DNA from: Elysia chlorotica
Taxonomy: Eukaryota; Mollusca; Gastropoda; Plakobranchidae
Assembly (NCBI GenBank): GCA_003991915.1
Contig: RQTK01000979.1
Span: 74,484-138,483 of the forward strand
Direction: 5' to 3'
DNA length: 64,000 nt
Part shown: positions 52,901-64,000 of the stretch, one piece after another
How the letters are laid out: each line of letters opens with the position of its first letter
Numbering within the stretch: position 1 is the first letter of the stretch
Position numbers and translations under genes: made by a program
The notes under the pieces: model-generated
What the model was told of the DNA's origin: nothing
The model's input: only the letters and a program-made list of their open reading frames with translations
Database searches by the model: none

Positions 52901-55900
52901 AACAGAAACAGACATAAACTGCAATCATTCACCAGCAGATGTCTCAGAAACATCCTCAGCGTTAGGTAGCCAAAAGTTATCCCGAACAAAGAACTTTGGG
53001 ACAGAACGAAGCAAACTCAAAAACTAAGGAAATGGTAATAGACTTTAGGCATAATCATGAGAGCCATGTTCCATTAATGATCAAGGGAGAGAAAGTAGAA
53101 ACATCTAGGCTTTACATTAGAAAATAAATTAGAATGGCATGAACATGTGACGTCGTGCACAAAGAATGTATTTCTTGAGAAAATTTTAATCTTTTAACTT
53201 TGAAAAAAAACACCTAAAAACGTTTTATTCCTCTAAGATAGAAAGTGTGATTTCCTATGGAGTCAGCTGCTGGGGTGCGGCGTTAAAAGCAGGAGACACA
53301 TAAAAAAGGCAAGAAAAACAATCAATTGTGAGTTAGATAATTTAGAAACTATTTATTCTAAAACTTGTCTACGCATGTAGAAGTCAATTTTAAATAGTCA
53401 AAGGAGGAATAAGGAGGAAAATGAAAAAATTGAGCTCAGGTCGAAATCTTAGATTTTCACAGAAGATTATAATCACTGATTATACCTAAGCAGGTTCAAG
53501 AAATTGATTTACATAAAATTGTCACGGAATAATTGTAGCAGCAGTTATAAAATATAGGATATATCTCTTGACATTCTATCTTTCACCTATGCAGGCCTGT
53601 GATTATTTTTTGTAAGATAAGTCTCAATTTAATTTATCAATTTTCAAGAGGTTTTAAAATATTGGGAAAACTTAAGAGGACTTAATGTCCAGGTAAATAT
53701 TTTAAAGCACTAATGTAATCTTAAATTAATACCAACAAAAAATAATCTTCAAGTAAAAAACAAAAATCTTTTAAAATGTATAAATTAGTCTCTAAAATAC
53801 ATGTATGAACATTGCAGTCACCTTTGACCTCCACTGAGTTCACTCAGAGACTCTTTCCAGACTGATCCAAAGCCAACCTTGACCTCTAGTCCATCAAGAA
53901 CGGTCTGACCATCCGGTGGAGAAAGTTTGGCTTGTGTGCCTGGCAGCAGTGTTGAGAAAATTGAACCAAAATCCTGGAAAGACAAAAATTACACCAAAAA
54001 TTGAAAACCTTTGACCTTTTCAAGATGTTGGCGCTCGCCCCTTTTTTTCCCCCCCTCAGGGTGTGCTTAAGTAAAGCCTAGATAAGTCCCCTGTGATGTG
54101 GTAACTAAAAGAAAGAATAATAAATGTAGTAAACTATTACAGATTTCTTCCCCTTGAACACTCTCATTTCTGAGGGTAAGAATGGTAAACTTAAACCCTA
54201 GACAGTATCGTGCCTCGTCTCCAATGGGAAGTTCAGTCGATGTTAGAATGCTTGTGCAGTGTCGACAAATGTTGTGCTGATTGAAGCGATGATATCTTGT
54301 GCCGTGTCGTGAAAAAGTTAATAACTCATTGCCCATAATAAATTTTACAAAATAGAATTTCATATAATACTGCAAAAATAGTTCTCACTTCAAAGTCAAA
54401 TTGAAAAAATAAAATAAATAATAATTAAAAGCTTTAAAACATTATTTCACAAAGAACTCTATTAAGCCATTGTGACTGCAGACAAGTGAGTAATGCTAAA
54501 CAGTGCAGTAATTCCAGTCATTAAACGTTGAAAGAAAAACATTTAATTAGAAAAGTGATTACACAAACAGTTATTCAATTTTGTATGAAAAAATAGGTCA
54601 GGTTTTAGAAGCAGAAACATCACAGTGTCATTTTGTAGAAACCTTTTTTTTTGCACACTTGAGTTCTTTTAATAACTAGAATTTCTGCAGCATTTAGCAC
54701 TACTCACTCAATTGCTGGGTGAGCTATAACACTTAAAGAAGAGCTTATAACATTACTTGGTGAAATCACATTCCTAATACAAAATGACATCATGACATTT
54801 CTGCTTGTTGAACATGGAATAACTTTTTGTGAAATGACATTACCTAATAACAAAATTTCAAGAATGAAAAATGCATTTAAAAAGATCTTTCATCACAAAT
54901 ACAGAAAAGAAATTTGGAACAAACTAAAGATACAATGTAATAATTTTTCCAAACCCTGCTTCAATATTTTACAAAATACACTTAAAATATTGTATGTAGT
55001 GATAAATTCATCTTTACAATTATATTTCATGCCAATAAGATGGATCCCATAAATAAAGATAGCTGAAGAACATACCTTATTAACTTGTTCCCAGGCCTTG
55101 ATGAGAGCTGCTTCTTTTTTCTTGTCCAGTTCTTCAATAACAGAGCCGATTTTGGCTTTATCATTAAGGACAACTTTCCTTTTCTTCATGAGCTCTGCAT
55201 ACTAGAGAAAAAAGACCCACAACAGTTTTTGTGGTGCAGGCAGAATTAATTTTAAATTCTATTTTCTTTTCTTTTTAAAAAAAAATAGATTTATCTGGTT
55301 ACAATCCATAAGCAATAGTTTATTGAAACTTTGAACTACTCTAATGAACTATAAAGTGAATTTTTATTAAGAGTCAAATAAACATTAAGATAATCAAAAT
55401 TTATATACAAGCAATTCATTCTTTTGTTAATGCATGAAACCCTTTGAAGAAGTGCAAGGTAACACAGGTATCAAAGTCATTAAATATAATGCCCATATAA
55501 TGAAGAAATGTTTAAATTCGCATGAAACGCCTCATGCATAATTTTACATTTGAGCCAGGCTTTTGTTCCGCAAGACATTGCAAATCATCAATGAAACTAA
55601 AATATTAATTTTCCAAATTACAAACTAATATTTAAAATTCCTAAAAATGATTTAAAAAAAAATGTTGACTTTCAGCTAAAGTTTTGCCCATGGTGAAACT
55701 TTAAAACATTAATGAAACTAAAATATTAATTAAAAAAAATTACAAACTAATATTTATAATTCCTAAAACTGATTTTTTTTTAAAATGTTGACTTTCAGAT
55801 AAAGTTTTGCCCATGGTGAAACTTTAAAGTATGACGTGAGAAAGTAAAAGTACTATATTGTACAAAGAAGGTTATTTTAAGCGGTTTCAATGAAGAATGT

Positions 55901-58900
55901 CATTTTGAATCCAAAATTTAGCTCTATTCCAAACATAAAAAATGTTGGACGGCGGCAAAAAATGCACGTTCACTTTAGTTTTGAACAATAAATAAGGAGA
56001 CACCTGACAGACCAGTGACGACTACTATCTCATGAGGGGCAATACGGAATTTAATAACTTTCACCCAATGCAGGTGCAGGCCGATTATCTGTGCGGATTT
56101 TTAGGGGTACATTTCCAAAAATCAACACCTTATTTTATTGCGTGATTTAAATCACGCAGATTAAAATGCAGTTATTTCTCCAAATATAGATATTTGCCAG
56201 GAACCTAATATTAATTTTATACAGGTAGGCAAATCCTGTCTAATGCTATAACGACTTTAATTTGTTGATGGAAATCTGCAATTTTTACAATGTTAAAAAA
56301 AAAAGAAAAGGATTAAAAACAAGTTAACAAAATAAAAATAAAATAAAAGAAATGAAAGAAGGAGAAGATACTGTGAGTGCTAGTGACTTATCACGTTTAT
56401 TTCCCTAGTTTTATCTAGTGAACCCTAGATGTGCGAAACAATCTGAAACTTTTTCAGCAAACCCTAGATGTGCGAAACAATCTGAAACTTTTTCAGCAAA
56501 TCCATATCTACCAAGCTACATTTTTTATTTTAACGGTTAACTTTTTAATGCTTTAAAAGATTGAATCAACTGCCTTAAAACTTTGTCGCGAAGTAACTCA
56601 TTTTAAACTTCAATTTTCTAAATTATATAATATATATATATACTTTTCTACTTTTTTTCAAAGTGAATGATGCACATTTGAGTGTCTTAATATATCCTTC
56701 AAAAAACGATAATCCTATAGTCACATTTTAAATTTTCAAGGGTTTGTTTTCTTCTTTACACATGCTTCCATGGAAAACATTTTTTTGTTATGAAGAAAAA
56801 CGTATGCACAGAATAATTTAATCCAAGAAATATTTTTTCAACTGCATGCAATACTATTTAAATTCAACTTAAATGGGAACTAGAAACTAACTGTTCAACC
56901 ACGCTGAGGCTTTCCTAGCCAAATTCAAATTTGAAACTGTAAAAGGTATGATGTGGGTCTGTGCGGTAAAAGAAATAACAAATTAATAATACAAAATTAT
57001 GCAGCTTTTAGTATAATTGTATAGAGTAAACAAATCCTTACCTGTTCCTCTGCTGAGCCCAGTAAATTCATAGCTCTAACATTGACATTCTTTGACAGTT
57101 TAGTCTTGGTCTCTGTTAATTTTTGTATCCTCTTCTCTGCCTCTTTAGGATCTTGTTCATTGAAGTCGTAAACAGTATTTGGCTGACCAAAGTATTTCTT
57201 TTCATCTGCAATCCAGTCATATTTTTCAAGCAGGCTTTCCACCTTGAAAGAAAAGTTTAAAAAACACTTTTTTCAAGCTGATTAAAAAAAAAAAAAACCT
57301 TTTAAATAAAGATATCCAACAAAAGAAGAAAAAAAACCCACAAACTTATTAAAAATCTGTTTTTGATAAAAACTTAAAACTTAATTTAAAAAGACAAAAC
57401 TTTCTCTGCGTAAACAGTGACTTTAAACTAACCCTTCTCCATTATATTTGTTCACTACAAAATACATCACATTTTTGACAAAGAGAACCAAGAGAATGCT
57501 CAACTGCACTATAGTTACTCATATTAAAGCCTTCAGTTTTTAGTAGATGCTTTTTAATACAAATACAGAGAATGTATTGCCATAAGGTACAATCAGTATT
57601 ATGGATGGGGAAGTCTACATGCCTATAAGATCCATAGAATTTTCAAATAGAGGAGGCCATGTAAATAACAGCTAAAAAGGGAAACTAAGCAAAGTATACA
57701 TATTGTAGAAATTGAAACAATAATGTTAGTAAAAATAAAACTTTGTGAAGAAGCAGCCAAGGAAAGCTGTAAACATGATGCCCAATTAATTTGTCATTAA
57801 GCTAAGACAATAGCAAAATAGTATAATGCAATGTAACTAAAAGCTTATATCATTTTTTTTTTATATCGGCAAATTTGAAAACATTCCTCTGTTGTTGAAT
57901 TTACTAAAAGCACCACAAGTGCTGACAGTCTTACATATTTCCCAGCATCCTTTGAGTCTTTCTGAACTTTTGCAATATTGTGATTGAGTTCCTGAATCTT
58001 CAGTCCACATTCATTGCTCTCCTTGTTTAGCGCTCGCTTGTCAGCATCCTTCTGACCAATCTCCTGGTTGTAGGACTTAAGCATCTCTCTGTGCTTGGTA
58101 AGGGCATCCTGTGCCTCTTTAACTTGGGCCTGTGTATAGTCAAAACACAAAATTCAATCACATTTGTATTTTTTTAAAACAGATGTGACGATAAAATATG
58201 TATATAAACCCCTGTGGCGCTTTAAAGGCCGCCCGAACGGCCAGATGGCCACTCTGGACTTGGTACAAGTGACTGAGTGTGAAACAAATAGGGCGTGGCA
58301 ATACTGTTCATCTATTTCACTGATGCTCTTAGTGTTGCTCTTTAATAATTGTTTGTTATTTTTGTGTGGGGGGGAAATAAAGGAGAAACCCGTTATTACT
58401 TTCTTTCCTGCAGGTGATCACAATTAAACTTAATTAATTTTTTAACAACTGTGGGTATGGTATGTTTCAGTTCGAATCCTTTATTTACATGGAACAACAT
58501 TCCTCCTGTGTGATCTGACTGAAAGGCTTAGTGTTTAGAACCCTTGCAGCCCGACTTGAAAGTAATACAGTACAGAAATAGAAATATCACCTGAGGATCG
58601 AACCTTTGACCTCCTAATCATCAATCCAGACCACTAATGGTAGAAATATCTGGAGCCTTATATTGTTCAAAATGCTAATTCCAAAATAATGTTATGTCCC
58701 ATAGGTTTCCTAAAAGAGATGGGCGGAAAGGGGGTGGGTAGAAAAAAGCGGCAACACCAAAGATTTGAACCTTGGACCCTCTGCACTTTAGTCCCAAGTA
58801 CTGGAGACAGCTATCTTCACGCACCTATGCTAATAATAATTAATTAGATCTACATTCCACAAAACATATCAGACAAGATTTTCGAACACCAGACAGAGCT

Positions 58901-59085
58901 ATTGCGGGGTGATAATGATCAAACAATATCAAGTGAAGCACCAGCAGTTACAGTACTTGTCAGCCTACTATCCTAATAAACTCAGTACAGGGTAAAAGTG
59001 AGCCAATTGCATTTACAAGCCCACAGTCACAAGAACAGAACAGAATGGAATTCAACATGCAATGTGGTCAGCGTCTGTTTCACAT

Positions 59086-59118
<33 letters not shown>

Positions 59119-61837
59119 TGTGTAAGTCTGTATGTCTTTGTATCTTCGTGTATCTTTTGCTCCATTCTCAGCCCTTTCCTCTCTTAGAGATTCAGGCTGG
59201 AATCAGCGATATAATATTCATAACATGAGTGGGAGACCGAGAATCCACCAAACTATTCATTGATTTTATTGGCAGATACTCTAATAACCTATACAACTAT
59301 TCACGAGTTTCTCATATGATAGAAAAAGGAGGAAAAAGGGATGAATGAAGGCCCACTACCAATGTAAGCTACTCAGCACCCCACAGTGCCTAGTTCGGAC
59401 ATACAAAGTCAGTGAAGTAGCCTAGCGCAGGACCTGTAGTTTTCTCACCAGGAGGCAGTCAAGTTGCGTGGCACGCCTAATTATTCAAGAGCTAATGTTG
59501 AAGATGAATATATGAAAAAACAACATGCAACATGAAAATTCTATACAGATATCTACAGTGTCAATTTTGAACTGATATCTGAAGTTCAGAATTTGCCTAA
59601 AAAACATGTATTCAGTACAGGAGTTTCAATGAATATGTTGCATCTCAATACATTGTTATCTTCAAATCATTAGAGAAATTAGTGAACAAGTTTACAAGCT
59701 TCTGAAACATGAAAGCCTTAGTTCAATATATCTCTGTCTTAACATGTATAAAAAAACACTCCACAAAATCTGACTAAAGCAATTCAAAGTACACTTACCT
59801 TTGAAGCTTTTACTTCTTCATTAAGCTCAAGGATAGCAGCATTGATAACCTCTATGCTGTCTGCCACACCTTGAAGCTGCTCTTCATAAGAAACCATTTC
59901 TTTCTGCAGAGTCTCAATCTCAAGCCTCATGCTATCAACCTCCTGCAAGATTTAAAAGAAGAAAAAAAAGATGAGCATGGTATGCATGCTTTCATATTAT
60001 AACTCTCTTCCCCTACGGGTAAATACAACCTCTCATCAAAAACTGAATATGAAAAGCCATCTGGACATGTACCGGAAACACAATAATTGTGTTATGGTTA
60101 ACTCAATGCTTCTAAGGTATGAGGGGTCTTCAAAGTTACACCTTTTCAAAGGACTTTTGTAGCAATATATAAAGATTGAGAAAAAGAGAGAATGAAAAGT
60201 TTGTATATATATTTATAAAAAATTGGCAACTTATTGATTTACATCCCAAATACCACCAGTTGTGGAAATAATGTAGGCTTATTTTGAGACCTTCTGCACA
60301 AATAATTATCAATGTAAGCAGACAGTGCTTTATACATAAAACAGACAAAAGATGATCTTTAATAAATTTCTGGAAAGGGTAACTAGATTAAATTACAATA
60401 AGAACACTTACAAATTTAACTTTTACGTGAATCTCTATAATACAAATACTATATTACTATATCTCTGAACATCCCTACAATTACTTTATTACTGTATCTC
60501 TGAACATCCCTACAATTACTATATTACTATATCTCTGAACATCCCTACAATTACTTTATTACTATATCTCTGAACACCCCTACAATTACTTTACTACTAT
60601 ATCTCTGAACATCCCTACAATTACTTTACTACTATATCTCTATATCGTCACAATTTTAGTTCTTAACCAAAAACAGAGAATGTCTGAACCTCTAGATGAT
60701 CCTTGGCTTTTGCTGCTGCCGCCTCCATGGCTTTCTTACAATCCGACATCCTCTTGTCTGCTTCCTTCAGCTCTTTCTCCCGAAGCGCTGTAGCATTCTT
60801 AAGCTTGTTTTCTAAATCTTTCACTTTCTCTTGTGCTTTCCTCTGAATCTCTTTGGCCTCTTGCAAAATCTTGTTCTGCTCCTCTACAATAAAAAATATT
60901 GAAACAGGAACATTTTTTTTTGTAAGTAAAGAAAAAATGTTTTCCCCAAATAACTAAATGTTCATTAAAAATAATAATTCTCACTTAAACATTTTATTTT
61001 TTATCAAAGATAACTCATAAAATGCAAACTGTTATGCTTCAGTTAAAAATTGAGCTCTCTTCATCTTCATCCATTATTATTAGTTTTACAAACAGAAATG
61101 AGTATTGATTTTACCATCTAAGATATTGAAATCAATACCTTTAACGTTTTAGAACTATTATTTTAAAATAGTACACATCATACCTTGCCAATATGTTACA
61201 GAGTCATCAATGTAACTATTTTTCAAAATAAATTATGTGAAAAATCTGTATAAAATACCTTTTACAACTCTTAAATAAACTCATATTTTTATAATTTAAC
61301 TTATTTCTAACCCTTGCTTTTATAAATATAAACTAAAAAAATACAAGTCAAAAGATCTCTATAAGTTTAGAAAAAAAATAAACAAATGATTGCAGAGAAA
61401 CGATCAAGTTAAAATGGCCCATTTATCATAATTAACTAAATATTTTTTCTTAAAGTGTAACATAACCATGCCTTTGAATTTTTTTTTTTTTTTTTTTAGA
61501 AATGAAGATACGACAACACTTTCTGTAAATTATCTGAGAAAACATAAATGCAAATTACACAACAGAGAATCAATCTGATACACAAAAGTATTGACTTATC
61601 ATGAATTCCTGTCTAGCAAGTTAAAAAAAAGGGCTACCATGGCTAGGGTGCTTTTGAGTTGACTGATAGTAGCCCTACATCCGTATTGGTTCAAATTAAA
61701 TTTCCCGCATACCAACGGATGCCTTGAGGGCATTGACCTCCTCCAACACTTGGTGGTGACTGCTCTGCTCAAGTCTCACCCGAACTTGCTCCACCTCTTG
61801 AACTTTTAGGTCATACTGCTGTTTGGCCTCTGTGTAT
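49817..61837 (-). CDS. SMC2: SMC2, condensin ATPase subunit, 3' part (9 exons)
   Basis: In the family SMC2 pairs with SMC4 to form the condensin ATPase that folds mitotic chromosomes. The window holds the last 485 or so residues of about 1200. Seen, 5' to 3': five coiled-coil exons after the hinge (Glu/Lys/Ala-rich, [17 protein letters not shown]), the SMC2-type [20 protein letters not shown] block, [22 protein letters not shown], the ABC signature LSGGQR, Walker B/D-loop [11 protein letters not shown], the H-loop region [18 protein letters not shown], and a basic tail. All reading phases join. The head domain's first half (Walker A), hinge and proximal coil lie beyond 64000. SMC2 is favoured over SMC1/3/4 by [16 protein letters not shown] and FNNANVLF. 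Confidence 0.95.
50431..50578 (-). CDS. SMC2: SMC2 exon with Walker B and D-loop
   Basis: Encodes [40 protein letters not shown] and IKSHFKHSQ. Phase 2 in, phase 0 out. Confidence 0.96.
50753..51440 (+). mobile_element. rearranged LINE pieces in an SMC2 intron
   Basis: A 110-130 bp sequence (CCTGGATGCGCT through AACTTAGTTTATTTGG) occurs at 50760-50892 and 51244-51362. The first copy is followed by a fragment (50893-51215) that matches 51797-52135 of the RTE-like element downstream ([27 protein letters not shown]). Confidence 0.7.
51469..52985 (+). mobile_element. RTE-like LINE reverse transcriptase, degenerate
   Basis: Reads [101 protein letters not shown] and [14 protein letters not shown] with frameshifts. 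Blocks match the endonuclease-reverse transcriptase LINEs I know as RTE/SR2-like; clade uncertain. Inserted antisense to SMC2. Confidence 0.8.
53015..53310 (+). mobile_element. L2/Rex1-like LINE 3' fragment
   Basis: [51 protein letters not shown] match the TKEMIVDFR-to-thumb region of the LINE at 45290, at lower similarity, with frameshifts. Confidence 0.7.
53822..53973 (-). CDS. SMC2: SMC2 exon with ABC signature motif
   Basis: Encodes [40 protein letters not shown] and [10 protein letters not shown](R). Phase 0 in, phase 2 out; the Arg codon is split by the LINE-filled intron. Confidence 0.96.
53974..55075 (-). other. SMC2 intron, nothing recognised
   Basis: AT-rich; short open frames on both strands look random. 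Confidence 0.7.
55076..55201 (-). CDS. SMC2: SMC2 coiled-coil/head junction exon
   Basis: 126 nt: [42 protein letters not shown]. Phase 0-0. Confidence 0.94.
55591..55828. repeat. 121-bp tandem duplication, two copies
   Basis: ATGAAACTAAAATATTAATT begins copies at 55591 and 55712; both end in AAGTTTTGCCCATGGTGAAA then CTTTAAA. A/T-tract lengths differ. Confidence 0.9.
55829..57041 (-). other. SMC2 intron with a 39-bp tandem duplication
   Basis: AACCCTAGATGTGCGAAACA and the following 19 bases occur at 56421 and again at 56460. A small TA run lies near 56629. Otherwise nothing. Confidence 0.75.
57042..57242 (-). CDS. SMC2: SMC2 exon with [14 protein letters not shown] block
   Basis: 201 nt: [56 protein letters not shown]. 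Phase 0-0. Confidence 0.96.
57935..58129 (-). CDS. SMC2: SMC2 coiled-coil exon
   Basis: 195 nt: [60 protein letters not shown]. Phase 0-0. Confidence 0.94.
58495..58660 (-). mobile_element. possible tRNA-derived SINE
   Basis: The minus strand contains a perfect B-box-like GGTTCGATCC (58595-58604) about 45 nt after TACCATTAGTGGTCTGG. Body unidentified. Confidence 0.35.
58738..58830 (-). mobile_element. possible tRNA-derived SINE head
   Basis: Minus-strand GGTTCAAATC (58762-58771) preceded by TAGCTGTCTCCAGTACTTGG, a B-box/A-box-like arrangement. Confidence 0.3.
59089..59117. repeat. (GT)n microsatellite
   Basis: Perfect GT/TG run of 29 bases in an SMC2 intron. Confidence 0.95.
59799..59942 (-). 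CDS. SMC2: SMC2 coiled-coil exon
   Basis: 144 nt: [48 protein letters not shown]. Phase 0-0. Confidence 0.93.
60450..60645. repeat. 35-bp tandem repeat, about 5.5 copies
   Basis: CTCTGAACATCCCTACAATT units begin at 60463, 60498, 60533, 60568 and 60603, exactly 35 bp apart, just downstream (in gene sense) of an SMC2 exon. Confidence 0.95.
60690..60883 (-). CDS. SMC2: SMC2 coiled-coil exon
   Basis: 194 nt: [60 protein letters not shown]. Phase 1 in, phase 0 out. Donor is GTTCAG, a weak consensus. Confidence 0.92.
61713..61837 (-). CDS. SMC2: SMC2 coiled-coil exon, most 5' in window
   Basis: 125 nt: [41 protein letters not shown]. Phase 2 in, phase 1 out; acceptor CTGAAAG. Confidence 0.92.
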
Positions 61838-64000
61838 CTTTCAGAAAAAAGTGTTGTTTGAGCGAGTATTAGGATTAAATTTTGTTGAGGATACTTTCAT
61901 TAACCCAGTTTGATTGAAAGCCACATTACCTATTTTAATTAACAGTTAAAAGTGTCAACATGTGAAATAATGAACTTTTCCTATCTTCCCTTTCTCGGGC
62001 GTTATTAGAGGACCTTTTTTATTATAATTATAAATATAATTATGAGTTTGTTCCCTCCCCCACAAAAATGATAATAATATGAATTGGCATTCTGTAACTG
62101 TTATCTTGGCTCAGTAGACTTTAAACACTGGGACACAAACAAAAAGTAAATGACAACTCTCTGGCAGCAGAGTGGTTTTCAGGAATCTTTGTTTTTTTTA
62201 TTTTAACATCAGTATGATACAACTGATTTAACATTTTAGTTATTTTTTAAAGAACTAAAACTTCACAAGACAATATTTAAATATAATGTAGAATTTTACT
62301 ATCACAGGATACATTCAGCATATGGTTCAACCTTCAGAATATTATTAAATCGCTCATAAATATAGAGAAAATATTGGAGTCCATTTCAAGTTTTGATATG
62401 CCAATTGTTTACACATTTTATGTAAAAAAAAAAACAATGTCTCATGCAATTAAATATGAATGATTATAAGATTTGCTAGAAATCTAATTTTTACTCTTGG
62501 TTGACCAATATTTTAAACTGCGTTTAACCAATTTTACTTCTTCAAAATCTTCAAGACAGGTAGCAATATTTCTTTAAAATTAATATGAACAAAAAAGAAC
62601 CATCTAGTCATAATGAGAGATAATCCTTTAAAAAATCTGTATCAATAAAAAAAAAAGGTGTACATTTTTTTAGCTCATAAGAAAAAGAGAAATGTAGAAA
62701 TAAAATATTGGAAGAAAATAGATTAAATAATCATTATAAATCTCTCTGAGATTTTGACTGAGAGCTCTCCATAGCAAACATAATTATTTACCTTCTCATT
62801 CAAACACACAAGGTCATAGACATATTTCATAGAATCATGTTCTTTATTATTTGGAATCATTGCAACATAAATAGTGTACATTTTGGTGTCATTTAAAATT
62901 AAATCATCAATGATGTTCATATAGACAATGAAACTATAACATTTTATAACAATAAAATATAAGCACCAGTAACTTTTTCTGATGTTATTTGAAACTATGC
63001 TATTTTTGCACCAAAATGCACTTTTATTCCTTCAAAAACTGTTAATCTAATACAGGGTGTCCAGCAGATAAGTTTCCTCTAAGTTACTAGCTAGGAAATT
63101 GAAAGGAACATACCATGGACAATCTGCCCATACCCGGGGTTTTGCTTATATCAAATTGAACCTCTTCACAACTCTATCTAACCTTCTAAGTGCATTAGTT
63201 CTGTCTTGTTTATCACAGAATAATTATGTCTTGTTATAACTATAGGTCCAGGCTTCTATTGTAACTTGTTACACCTATAAAACTAACTTTTTCCATAAAA
63301 ATGTTCATTCTGAGCTTACTCTGCTCTACCAACACTATTTATGAGATTTTGAAATGTGTGTACAAGGGAGTCTTAACTCATGCTAAAAGGTCTCTAATGA
63401 GGCCTCCATTTTAGCTAGAACGTATTTTTTGGCTCTGGCATCTTTTTCCAAACCATTACTTTGCACTAAAGAAGGGCATCTGCCTTCCTTGTCAACATAT
63501 CTATGTCTGATTCAAGTTTCTTTCTTTCTTTTTTTTTTTAGACCATTTATAACATTTTCTCAGCTTTCCGTTTCTTTGTGCTGATAACAACACTTTTCTC
63601 TACTAGATTTCTTGTCTAGATCTAGAACTAAGCTAAAATAAGGTTTATAAAACTAAATAATCAATTTAGAAGATAAATGGATCTGGATTTCTAATTGATA
63701 AGACTACTTAAATAATAAGATCTAACCCGAAACAAGGTCTGGGGTCTAGATTGAGGTTTATCTATTAAATTAGATTGGTAAAACCACAACAAGAATCCAC
63801 AAGATATTGGGCAATTTGGATGCAGCGTTATCATCTCAGTGTCACTCTTAGAACAGTTGGAAGTGTACAGGTCACTAGTAATCGATTACCTGAACTCACT
63901 AGTTTTCCATTCAATCAAAATACTGATTCCTTGATACTCATTTTCACCTGAATGCAGCCCTATAATTAAGCCCTATAATTATCCCAGACCGGATGCAGAC
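61838..64000 (-). other. SMC2 intron running off the window
   Basis: No hinge-encoding exon is recognisable on the minus strand up to the right edge. TAGATC-type repeats occur near 63607. A possible transposon end TACAGGGTGTCC at 63052 has no partner here. Confidence 0.6.

Noticed and set aside
63052..63063. TACAGGGTGTCC as a mariner-like transposon end
   Set aside because: No matching inverted end or transposase fragment in the remaining 900 bp.
63400..63480. Minus-strand frame GLEKDARAKKYVLAKMEASL as another SMC2 exon
   Set aside because: It does not match the SMC2 sequence expected upstream of 61837, and splice sites and phase do not fit.

Overview
This window is animal nuclear DNA. It is AT-rich, has many introns with GT-AG boundaries, and is full of retroposons, small DNA transposons and simple repeats, with one 7-base assembly gap (39078-39084). 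The repeated hexamer TAGATC around 1500-1690, the tRNA-derived SINEs and the protein sequences suggest a mollusc, probably a gastropod. That placement is inference, not proof. All calls rest on reading the sequence and on remembered family features; no alignment or search was run.

Three protein-coding genes can be built exon by exon with continuous reading phase. (1) Plus strand, 3239-21728: a SARA/endofin-type FYVE protein (ZFYVE9/ZFYVE16), 16 coding exons, about 1508 residues, with a complete FYVE zinc finger, a Smad-binding-type segment and the conserved C-terminal region. (2) Minus strand, 37872-28597: DIMT1, the 18S rRNA N6,N6-dimethyladenosine transferase, 12 coding exons, 311 residues, complete. 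(3) Minus strand, 61837-49817: the 3' part of SMC2, the condensin ATPase subunit: 9 exons giving the last 485 or so residues (distal coiled coil, signature motif, Walker B/D-loop, H-loop and stop). Its 5' half lies beyond base 64000. The first two genes converge on a 6.5 kb intergenic stretch in which I see no gene. DIMT1 and SMC2 point the same way, separated by a 12 kb island of mobile DNA. The three act in unrelated processes (TGF-beta/endosome, ribosome assembly, chromosome condensation), and I see no operon-like logic.

The island at about 39-50 kb is mainly a tandem duplication of about 4.6-5.1 kb. Each unit holds a purine-rich tract, a degenerate L2/CR1/Rex1-like LINE and about 2 kb of SMC2 3' flank. 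The distal unit ends in a broken copy of the SMC2 last exon. A second, RTE-like LINE with its own internal duplication sits in the last-but-one SMC2 intron in this window.

The best observations are these. A 3' part of the large SARA exon has been duplicated behind a (CT)n tract that could serve as a ready-made polypyrimidine tract, giving a possible 64-codon in-frame extra exon. Four copies, exactly 61 bp apart, of a repeat carry a perfect GTAAGT donor at a SARA exon end. A stop codon in DIMT1 is embedded in the last splice donor, so intron retention would give a C-terminally shortened protein. SMC2 has the partial exon duplication described above. A GC-rich cluster of four perfect hairpins lies in a DIMT1 intron. 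I found no wholly new gene system, CRISPR, viral genome or functional RNA gene.
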